A stretch of 17,552 bases of DNA, from assembly GCA_024762375.1 (NCBI GenBank), contig JANTHQ010000007.1:1-17552 (forward strand), in the 5' to 3' direction. The notes beneath the pieces are model-generated. The model was not told where the DNA came from and made no database searches. It saw only the letters and a list, made by a program, of their open reading frames with translations. A program made the translations under genes and the position numbers. This DNA is from Anaerolineaceae bacterium. Lineage in GTDB: Bacteria > Chloroflexota > Anaerolineae > 4572-78. Position 1 is the first letter of the stretch. The number at the start of each line of letters is the position of its first letter. Positions 7,822 through 13,665 of the stretch are shown piece by piece.

Positions 7822-7857
7822 GGTTTATAGTTCAAGATTCAAAGTTCAAGGTTCAAA
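7816..7857. repeat. Heptamer short tandem repeat array A (six units)
   Basis: Six contiguous 7-base units on the plus strand: GTTCAAG, GTTTATA, GTTCAAG, ATTCAAA, GTTCAAG, GTTCAAA (consensus GTTCAAR). It fills the start of the B1/C1 gap and overlaps the TTG start of C1. A 7-base period resembles the short tandemly repeated sequences known from filamentous cyanobacteria; the function is unknown. Confidence 0.8.
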
Positions 7858-7873
7858 TCACGCATCACACTTT

Positions 7874-7915
7874 ATTATTCATTGTTCATCATTCGTTATT
7901 CACTGTTCGTTATTC
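7874..7915. repeat. Heptamer short tandem repeat array B (six units)
   Basis: Six contiguous 7-base units on the plus strand: ATTATTC, ATTGTTC, ATCATTC, GTTATTC, ACTGTTC, GTTATTC (consensus RTTRTTC). It is separated from array A by 16 bases and has a different consensus. Its last unit supplies the TAA stop of permease B1 (7910-7912). Together the two arrays make up nearly all of the 88-base B1/C1 gap. Confidence 0.78.
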
Positions 7916-8842
7916 ACTCCGAATGCGCGGGTCAATCACGCCATAGAATAAATCTGCCCACAGGTTACCCAAAGCGAAAACTACCGCCGCCAGCACGGTG
8001 ATGGCGATGACGATGGGGTAATCGCGAGCGCTGATAGCCTGAAATGCCAACTGCCCCATCCCCGGAATGCCGAAAATGGTTTCGGTGATGAGTGTGCCTT
8101 CCACAATACCGCCGAGCATAAAGCCCATAATGGTTATCAGTGGGATGAGCGCATTTTGCAGCACGTGCCGCCATAAAATCGTCCACTCGCGCAGGCCTTT
8201 GGCGCGCGCCGTGCGGACATAATCCGCGTTCAGCACGTCGAGCATGTTGGCACGGGTTTGCCGGGCGAAACCTGCCACAATCCCCGATGCCAGAATTGCC
8301 ACCGGCAGGATGGCGCTGGTACTGAAAACACCATCCCAACCGCCCACCGGCACAATCTTTAATTGTTTGGCGAAAATGAATAGCAGAATGGGCCCTGCCA
8401 CCAGCGATGGCACCGCCCGAAAAAATACCGAGAAAAAGATGATACTGCGGTCGAGCCATGTACCGTGAAAATATGCCGCCACCGCACCGAAAAACAATCC
8501 CAGCGGCAACCCGATTGCAATTGCCGCCACATTCAATTCAACCGTGACGGGCAATCGCCGCGCCAATAATTTTGCCACCGGTTGGCCGGGGTATTTCGTC
8601 AGCGACTCGCCAAAATTCAGCGACACATAGTTTTGCACATATCGTCCGTATTGCACCCAAAACGAATCGTCCAACCCCCACTGCTGGCGGATAATAGCCG
8701 CAGTTTCGGGGTCAAACCGCTGTCCGAGCAACACCTGTTCCGGGCTGCCGGGGCCGTAAAACCCCAGCCAAAAGGTGATAAAAATCATCACCGCCAGCAG
8801 CACCGGTAACCACAAAACCCGTCGGACGATATACGCCGCCAT
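7910..8842 (-). CDS. ABC transporter permease, DppB/OppB type (B1)
   Basis: Membrane subunit of a peptide-type importer, 310 residues, starting two bases after the SBP1 stop, so translation is probably coupled (AAGGG lies within the SBP1 tail). The N-terminal helix is YIVRRVLWLPVLLAVMIFITF. A periplasmic loop with NFGESLTKYPGQPV lies near 76-89. The EAA docking loop is at about 206-230 (DYVRTARAKGL then RHVLQN). TETIFGIPGMGQLAFQAI and the C-terminal VIDPRIRSE are family hallmarks. Six membrane segments are expected. The last coding bases run into heptamer array B, which provides the stop codon just after the conserved DPRIR. Order and spacing make it the partner of C1 and SBP1. Confidence 0.93.
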   Translation of the reverse strand: MAAYIVRRVLWLPVLLAVMIFITFWLGFYGPGSPEQVLLGQRFDPETAAIIRQQWGLDDSFWVQYGRYVQNYVSLNFGESLTKYPGQPVAKLLARRLPVTVELNVAAIAIGLPLGLFFGAVAAYFHGTWLDRSIIFFSVFFRAVPSLVAGPILLFIFAKQLKIVPVGGWDGVFSTSAILPVAILASGIVAGFARQTRANMLDVLNADYVRTARAKGLREWTILWRHVLQNALIPLITIMGFMLGGIVEGTLITETIFGIPGMGQLAFQAISARDYPIVIAITVLAAVVFALGNLWADLFYGVIDPRIRSE

Positions 8843-8844
8843 AA

Positions 8845-10590
8845 TTACCCTTCATCACTGATATAAATGTACTGAAATTTCGGCACAATCATCGGTGGGA
8901 TGGAAAAACCTTTTACATACGGTTTGACCAGCCACTGCTCAAAGTCGAAATACAGTGGCACCCACGGCGCATCGTTCACGATGAGCTGTTCCGCCTGCCG
9001 GTAGAGTTCCTCCCGTTTTTGCGGGTTTTGCTCTAACCCGGCTTCGTCCAGCAGCGCATCCACCTGCGGATTGCTGTACCCCATATGGTTTTGCTGGCTG
9101 CCGGTGTGGAAGAGCAAATCGAGGAAATTTTGCGGGTCGGGATAATCGGCAATCCAACCGAGTTGGTACATTTGATACGGGTTTTCTGCCTGTGTGATAT
9201 CCGACAGGAAGGTGGGCCAGTCTGTCTGCTGGATGGAAATATCCACACCGAGTTCTTCTTTATATGTAGCCACCAGCGCTTCGGTGATGCGCGCCGGCGA
9301 ACCGCCCGCACCGGTGGTGTACAGCGTGATGTCGGGGAATTCGCTCACGTCGCCATATTTCGATTCGGAGATGAGTTCCAGCGCTTTTTGCGGGTCGTAA
9401 CCCAGCGGGACCAAATCGGGGTTGGAATAGTTGGGAACACCGGGCGGTACAATGCCGTTGGCAATGGGCACGGTTTCTTTATAAACCACGCTGACGATTT
9501 TTTCTTTGTTCAGTGCCATGTTGAATGCCTGTCGCACTTTGGGGTCATCAAACGGCGGTTTATTCACATTAAAACCGATGTAAAATACGCTCAACCGCGT
9601 GCCCGATTGCAGTTCGGCATTGAGGGGGTTGGTCGGGTCGGTGACACGTTCGATATCGGCCAGCCCCACAGGTGTGGCGTCGAGTTCATCATTTTCATAC
9701 CGAATCATCGCCGAGCCACCGGTGAGACTGAAATTAATGCGGTCAAGTCGCGGTTTCGGGTCGCGATAGTAATTCGTGTTCTTTTTCAGCACGATGGATT
9801 CGCCGAATGACATCGAATCGAGCATGAATGGGCCGGTGCCGTTCGGGTTTTCTGTCCACGTGCGCCCGCCACGCTCGACATTATCCTGATCGAGCACATA
9901 CGCGGTGGGATAGGTCAACTTCGCCAAAAAATAGGCTTTCGGTGCATCAATGGTGATTTGCAGCGTTTGGTCATCAATTACCTGCACCCCCGACACATCG
10001 TCGGCTTTTCCGCGCAGTTTATCACGGCAACCAACGATATCGCCCATATAGGTGTCGGCAGTGGGCGAACCGGTTTTGAAGTCGCAGGCGCGTTCAAACG
10101 ACCATTTGAAATCCTGCGCACGCACGGGTTTTCCATTGTGGAATTTCACGCCGTCACGCAGGTGGAACGTGTACACCGTGCCGTCATCCGACACATCCCA
10201 ACTTTCGGCGATGTCCGGCACCAAATTTAGATTGATATCATACGCCACCAGCCCGCTGAAAATTTCGACCACATACACGGCCGAGGTAGCGTCGCCGCTG
10301 AGATGCGGGTCGAGCGTGGGCGGGTCGCCGCCGGGAATGGTGAGCACGTGCTCGCCGGGGGCAGGCGGTGCGAAGGTTGGTGCGGGGGGAACTTCGGCAG
10401 TGGGCGCGTTTTTCGGAGCGGCGGGGTTTTGCGATTGCCCGGCATCGGCGGTGGCAACCATTGTCGTTGCATTATCGCCGACTTTATTCAAAACATACGA
10501 GCCGCCAAAAATACCGACGACGCATGTCGCCCCCAAACACAATACCAGCAATACCGCTATCAGTGGAATCCAACGTTTTTTGCCAGACAT
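8845..10590 (-). CDS. Peptide-type ABC transporter solute-binding protein (SBP1, family 5)
   Basis: First gene of the importer cluster, 581 residues from the ATG at 10590. That start is chosen over the upstream in-frame codon at 10635 because GAAAGGAAAACT directly precedes it and the predicted transcription start (about 10616) lies between the two. Residues 1-6 (MSGKKR) plus a hydrophobic segment (about 7-33) form a signal peptide or membrane anchor. The two cysteines in it (18 and 23) are not in a proper lipobox. A Pro/Ala-rich linker (about 52-80) is followed by the SBP_bac_5 domain: GGDPPTLDPHLSGD (88-101), VYTFHLRDGVKFHNGKPV (139-156), and FDDPKVRQAFNMAL in the second lobe. It is clearly diverged from SBP2 (different linker and anchor), so the two receptors may bind different ligands. 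Confidence 0.93.
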   Translation of the reverse strand: MSGKKRWIPLIAVLLVLCLGATCVVGIFGGSYVLNKVGDNATTMVATADAGQSQNPAAPKNAPTAEVPPAPTFAPPAPGEHVLTIPGGDPPTLDPHLSGDATSAVYVVEIFSGLVAYDINLNLVPDIAESWDVSDDGTVYTFHLRDGVKFHNGKPVRAQDFKWSFERACDFKTGSPTADTYMGDIVGCRDKLRGKADDVSGVQVIDDQTLQITIDAPKAYFLAKLTYPTAYVLDQDNVERGGRTWTENPNGTGPFMLDSMSFGESIVLKKNTNYYRDPKPRLDRINFSLTGGSAMIRYENDELDATPVGLADIERVTDPTNPLNAELQSGTRLSVFYIGFNVNKPPFDDPKVRQAFNMALNKEKIVSVVYKETVPIANGIVPPGVPNYSNPDLVPLGYDPQKALELISESKYGDVSEFPDITLYTTGAGGSPARITEALVATYKEELGVDISIQQTDWPTFLSDITQAENPYQMYQLGWIADYPDPQNFLDLLFHTGSQQNHMGYSNPQVDALLDEAGLEQNPQKREELYRQAEQLIVNDAPWVPLYFDFEQWLVKPYVKGFSIPPMIVPKFQYIYISDEG

Positions 10591-10595
10591 AGTTT

Positions 10596-10602
10596 TCCTT
10601 TC
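10596..10602 (-). promoter_or_regulatory. Shine-Dalgarno of SBP1, decides the start
   Basis: The minus strand reads GAAAGGA, ending 5 bases before ATG 10590. The in-frame upstream codon at 10635 lies ahead of the predicted transcription start and has no such site. Confidence 0.75.
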
Positions 10603-10622
10603 GTGCATCAAAGTGTGTCTGA

Positions 10623-10651
10623 ATTGTACGAACATACCGTTAAAAAGTCAA
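10623..10651 (-). promoter_or_regulatory. Strong sigma-70-type promoter of the importer cluster
   Basis: On the minus strand: -35 TTGACT (10646-10651), exactly 17 bases, then -10 TACAAT (10623-10628). Each hexamer matches 5/6 of consensus. The expected start near 10616 leaves a leader of about 26 bases to the SBP1 ATG. This is the best promoter for the eight-gene minus-strand cluster. Confidence 0.78.
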
Positions 10652-10661
10652 GCATTTTACA

Positions 10662-10681
10662 GTACCGTACCGAATAGTACC
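10662..10681. promoter_or_regulatory. Three GTACC copies between divergent promoters, possible operator
   Basis: GTACC occurs at 10662-10666, 10667-10671 and 10677-10681, i.e. offsets of 5 and 15 bases, just upstream of the importer -35 and ahead of the glycosyltransferase. A GTAC core is also present within the importer -10 region (10626-10629). Placement suits a regulator acting on both genes, but no known consensus is recognised. Confidence 0.25.
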
Positions 10682-10688
10682 ATAAATC

Positions 10689-10716
10689 TTGCATTCTTAT
10701 CGAAATGCATTACAAT
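10689..10716 (+). promoter_or_regulatory. Weak promoter candidate for the glycosyltransferase
   Basis: The -10 TACAAT (10711-10716) matches 5/6. The only -35 near the right distance is TTGCAT (10689-10694), 16 bases upstream and matching 3/6. The predicted start is close to 10723, giving a very short leader before the ATG at 10735 or 10744. Confidence 0.35.
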
Positions 10717-10734
10717 GAATAAACTTTCTTTAGG

Positions 10735-12000
10735 ATGGCATGGATGGGTCGAACCGCCAAGTCCGACAAACACAATATTCTGATGCTTGCGCCAACAATG
10801 TTTTTCGCCGATTACGGTTGTCATGTCCGTATTCTGGAAGAAGCCGTCGTGTTGCGAAAGTTGGGGCATCGGGTAACGATTGTAACCTATCCCAACGGCA
10901 GAGATATTTGGAACATCGATGTGCGCCGCAGTTGGGGTGTGCCATTCAATTACCGCATCGAAGTCGGGTCATCACGCCACAAAATTTATCTGGATATCCT
11001 GCTGGCCCTGAAAGCATTCTTTTTTGCGCTGAAAAACAAACCGGACATCATCCACGGCCACCTGCACGAAGGGGGGATCATCGGTTGGGCAATCAGCAAG
11101 CTCACCGGCGCGCCGCTGGTGTTCGATTTTCAGGGCAGTTTGACCGGCGAAATGCTCGACCATCAATTTCTTTCTGCCGACAGCCGTTTCTTGCGTCCGA
11201 TGCGCTGGCTGGAGCGCAAAATTGACCACATGGCAAAAGCGGTACTCACCAGTTCGCAGCACGGCGCAAAATTGCTCACCACCGAATTCGGTGTTCCGGC
11301 AGGGCGCGTCCACCCCACCCCCGATTGTGTGAATCCCGATGCATTTAATCCCGAACAATTTTCGGATGACGACCGGCGCGCCGAAAAATCGCGGTTGCAT
11401 TTACCCGCCGACAAAAAAATTCTGGTGTATGTCGGGCTGCTCACCGAATATCAGGGCGTCGGGTTGATGCTGGAAGCATTACAAAAACTCAGTACCCGCC
11501 GCGACGATTTCCACCTGCTGTTGATGGGTTTTCCGGCGGTGGCGCACTACCAAGCCAGAGCGCAATCGCTGGGGGTAAGCGAGAACGTCACGTTTACCGG
11601 AAAAGTGCCATACGAACAACTGGCACGCTATTTGGCCGTCGGCGATATTGCCATCGCCCCGAAATTATCGAACACCGAAGGGAATGGCAAAATTTTAAAC
11701 TATGCCAGCATGGCGCTACCAACCGTGGCATTCAAAACGCCGGTCAGCCAAGAATATCTGGGCAATTACGGCATTTACGCCCGCAAGCGCACCGCGCTCG
11801 CACTGGCAGACGCCATCGAATCGGCGCTAAATTTAACAGACATCGAGCGCGCCCGGCGCGGCAACGCACTGCGGCAGCGAATCTTAACCCACTTTACGTG
11901 GGAACAAGTCGGCGAACAGATTGAATCGATTTACGACGCAGTGCTCAATGGGCATCCAAAACCGGCTATCGTAGCCAAAAGCACATCATTACTGCGTTAA
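10735..12000 (+). CDS. GT4-type glycosyltransferase (group 1)
   Basis: 421 residues from the ATG at 10735. The ATG at 10744 is better spaced from the only Shine-Dalgarno-like site (TTTAGGA) and is a good alternative start. The N-terminal Rossmann half begins NILMLAPTMFFADYGCHVR (about 14-32), with LRKLGHRVTIVTYP and IIHGHLHEGG (105-114). The C-terminal half has ILVYVGLLTEYQGVGLMLEAL (229-249), VTFTGKVPYEQLARYLAVGDIAIAP, and EGNGKILNYASMALPTVAF (315-333). These fit GT-B glycosyltransferases that move a sugar from a nucleotide donor to lipid, glycan or a small acceptor. The second glutamate of the usual EX7E motif is absent (Asn322/Tyr323 there). There is no membrane segment, so it is probably cytosolic or membrane-associated. 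The substrate is not recognisable; the gene stands alone, divergent from the importer. Confidence 0.88.
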   Translation: MAWMGRTAKSDKHNILMLAPTMFFADYGCHVRILEEAVVLRKLGHRVTIVTYPNGRDIWNIDVRRSWGVPFNYRIEVGSSRHKIYLDILLALKAFFFALKNKPDIIHGHLHEGGIIGWAISKLTGAPLVFDFQGSLTGEMLDHQFLSADSRFLRPMRWLERKIDHMAKAVLTSSQHGAKLLTTEFGVPAGRVHPTPDCVNPDAFNPEQFSDDDRRAEKSRLHLPADKKILVYVGLLTEYQGVGLMLEALQKLSTRRDDFHLLLMGFPAVAHYQARAQSLGVSENVTFTGKVPYEQLARYLAVGDIAIAPKLSNTEGNGKILNYASMALPTVAFKTPVSQEYLGNYGIYARKRTALALADAIESALNLTDIERARRGNALRQRILTHFTWEQVGEQIESIYDAVLNGHPKPAIVAKSTSLLR

Positions 12001-12066
12001 AACGTCTCGCCGGCCCACATATTGACCTTAACAGCCTCCATAAATATCCACGCTGGGAATTGGTGA

Positions 12067-12095
12067 TTGATTTTTATTCAAAAGTCCAGTATAAT
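12067..12095 (+). promoter_or_regulatory. Promoter of rpsA
   Basis: -35 TTGATT (12067-12072), 17 bases, -10 TATAAT (12090-12095, perfect), followed by GGGGGCTGA; the expected start is near 12102. The TTG and ATG codons at 12067 and 12094 that could extend the S1 frame lie within or upstream of this promoter, so they are not used if it is the active one. Confidence 0.75.
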
Positions 12096-12122
12096 GGGGG
12101 CTGAAAAGCATTTTGTACTTGT

Positions 12123-12139
12123 AAGGAGGAGCCATTTAG
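12123..12139 (+). promoter_or_regulatory. Displaced Shine-Dalgarno of rpsA, followed by ATT-TAG
   Basis: A strong AAGGAGGAG (12123-12131) lies 19 bases before the only plausible ATG (12151), too far for normal use. At a close but short spacing there is instead ATT (12134-12136) followed at once by TAG (12137-12139). ATT is a rare bacterial start codon, so this could be a minimal start-stop element, or only an oddly spaced RBS. Confidence 0.4.
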
Positions 12140-12150
12140 GTTTCAAGCTA

Positions 12151-13404
12151 ATGGGAGAGGTTAAAAATTTACCCGCAGATCAAAGTAATGTAACACCCGA
12201 AGACGACATGACCATGGAGCAACTGCTGGCATCATCCAGTATGGAGCTTCAAGCACTCGAACCCGGTACCACCATCAAAGGAACGGTTGTCAGTAAATCG
12301 CCCGGCGAATTATTGGTAAATGTCCGCTCAAAATATGAGGGGATTGTCCGTGCCAAAGATTTGGATCGAGTTGACCCGGAATATCTGGCCGAAATTAACG
12401 TCGGCGATGAAATTCCCGTGTATGTGGTCAAACTGCTTGACGATGAAGGGTACGTCATTCTATCGTTAAGCAAAGCCGTTGTAGAAAAAGACTGGATTAA
12501 AGCCAAAGAACTGCATGAGTCAGGCGAAGTGTTGGAACGAGAAGTTATCAGCACCAATAAAGGCGGCGTCATCGTTGCCTTTGGTTCCGTCCGCGGCTTT
12601 GTGCCCGGTTCTCAACTTGCCAGCAACCACAGCGGCACCGGCGATAAAAACAATCGCTGGGGCAATCTCATCGGCGAAAAGCTGCAACTCAAAATTATTG
12701 AAGTTGACCAACGCCGAAACCGCCTCATTCTTTCTGAGCGCGCTGCCGTAGATATTGTCCGTCGCCAGCAAAAAGAAGAATTGCTGGAAAGCCTTAAAGT
12801 GGGCGAAGTCATCAAAGACGCCCGCGTAACCAGCCTTGCCGATTTCGGCGCATTTATCGACCTCGGCAGCGCAGAAGGTCTCGTCCATCTGTCTGAACTG
12901 TCATGGTCGCAGGTGAGCCATCCCCGCGAAGTGCTGAAAGTGGGAGACATCGTCGATGTGTACGTGCTGAACATCGACCATGCCCGTCAGCGCATCGGAT
13001 TGAGCCTGAAACGGTTGCAACCCGAACCGTGGAGTCAAGCACTGGACAAATATCAACCCGGCGAAATTGTCCACGCGACCATCACCAAAGTAACCAATTT
13101 TGGTGCATTCGCCCGCGTTGACAACATGCTCGAAGGCTTGATTCACATTTCTGAACTGGCAGACTACCAAGTGGGACACCCCCACGAAGTGGTTCATGAA
13201 GGTGAAGAAGTGGATGTCCGCATCATCAGCATCGAACCAAACCGGCGGCGGATGGGCTTGAGCCTGAAACAGGCACAAGAATCTACCATGGCAGAAGCCG
13301 AGGCTGAAGAAGAAGCAGAACCGGTGGCAGAAGCAGAAACAGATGCCGCAGAACCCGCTGACACCGCCCCCGAAGCAGAAGAATCGGAATTGCAAGAAGC
13401 ATAA
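12151..13404 (+). CDS. rpsA: 30S ribosomal protein S1, four-domain type
   Basis: mRNA-binding ribosomal protein, 417 residues from ATG 12151. Codons further upstream in this frame (12067, 12094) fall within the promoter. Four S1/OB domains are seen: D1 about 36-109 (IKGTVVSKSPGELLVNV), D2 122-199 (VLEREVISTNKGGVIVAF), D3 215-289 (FGAFIDLGSAEGLVHLSELS) and D4 301-375 (FGAFARVDNMLEGLIHISEL). The FGAF..GL(V/I)H(L/I)SEL pattern of D3 and D4 is the RNA-binding core. A 40-residue acidic Glu/Ala tail ends the protein. Four domains rather than six is the form typical of Gram-positive-like phyla. The gene has its own promoter and terminator, so it is monocistronic. S1 is known to autoregulate in E. 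coli, and the odd start region could serve that here (inference). Confidence 0.92.
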   Translation: MGEVKNLPADQSNVTPEDDMTMEQLLASSSMELQALEPGTTIKGTVVSKSPGELLVNVRSKYEGIVRAKDLDRVDPEYLAEINVGDEIPVYVVKLLDDEGYVILSLSKAVVEKDWIKAKELHESGEVLEREVISTNKGGVIVAFGSVRGFVPGSQLASNHSGTGDKNNRWGNLIGEKLQLKIIEVDQRRNRLILSERAAVDIVRRQQKEELLESLKVGEVIKDARVTSLADFGAFIDLGSAEGLVHLSELSWSQVSHPREVLKVGDIVDVYVLNIDHARQRIGLSLKRLQPEPWSQALDKYQPGEIVHATITKVTNFGAFARVDNMLEGLIHISELADYQVGHPHEVVHEGEEVDVRIISIEPNRRRMGLSLKQAQESTMAEAEAEEEAEPVAEAETDAAEPADTAPEAEESELQEA

Positions 13405-13432
13405 AACCCGGTCACACAACTCAAAAACTCTC

Positions 13433-13461
13433 AAAGGGCGAGACATCTTCTCGCCCTTTTT
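13433..13461 (+). terminator. Intrinsic terminator of rpsA
   Basis: A perfect 11-bp stem (13433-13443 with 13449-13459, AAAGGGCGAGA arm) around the loop CATCT, with the T-run TTTTT at 13457-13461, about 30 bases after the rpsA stop. It separates rpsA from clpC. Confidence 0.9.
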
Positions 13462-13500
13462 GCTTTCGGACAAAATGCTTTTCGGATTTTCGCAAAGATT

Positions 13501-13509
13501 TGGTATAAT
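13501..13509 (+). promoter_or_regulatory. Extended -10 promoter of clpC
   Basis: TGGTATAAT (13501-13509) is a perfect -10 with the TGn extension. The -35 position 17 bases upstream (TTCGGA, 13481-13486) is weak, as is usual for extended -10 promoters. The expected start near 13516 gives a leader of about 150 bases. I see neither CIRCE, HAIR nor CtsR-type heptad repeats here. Confidence 0.65.
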
Positions 13510-13592
13510 AAATTACAGTTACACTGCACATTCGGGTGTACAATAGAAACAAACACAGCAGACAACATTTTAATCTGTCACTCATTTTGTTT

Positions 13593-13638
13593 CGGCATAC
13601 TATCGGCATCCAATACTGTGCAATTGGTGGGGACACCA
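13593..13638 (+). promoter_or_regulatory. Leader elements ahead of clpC: 11-base direct repeat and small hairpin
   Basis: CGGCATACTAT (13593-13603) is followed directly by CGGCATCCAAT (13604-13614), matching at 9 of 11 positions. A 5-bp hairpin TGGTG-GGGA-CACCA follows at 13625-13638, shortly before the clpC Shine-Dalgarno. They could be regulator or RNA structure sites in the clpC leader. Function is not recognised. Confidence 0.25.
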
Positions 13639-13665
13639 CATTTATAAAAAAAGGAAGTTGCTATT

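Noticed and set aside
7816..7915. CRISPR array
   Set aside because: The units are 7 bases long with no spacers and no cas genes nearby; these are simple tandem repeats.
9085..9810. Plus-strand open frame (241 codons) opposite SBP1
   Set aside because: It is antisense to the SBP1 domain with no recognisable protein and no initiation signals.
12022..12027. TTGACC as a second -35 for rpsA
   Set aside because: No acceptable -10 lies 16-18 bases downstream (TATCCA only); the TTGATT/TATAAT pair further on is much better.
12067..12150. Longer N-terminus for S1 (TTG 12067 or ATG 12094)
   Set aside because: 12067 is the -35 hexamer and 12094 overlaps the perfect -10, so a transcript starting near 12102 would not contain them. 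The extra residues do not resemble S1.
13405..13665. CIRCE, HspR (HAIR) or CtsR operator ahead of clpC
   Set aside because: Read through for TTAGCACTC/GAGTGCTAA, CTTGAGT-N7-ACTCAAG and tandem GGTCAAA-type heptads; none is present.
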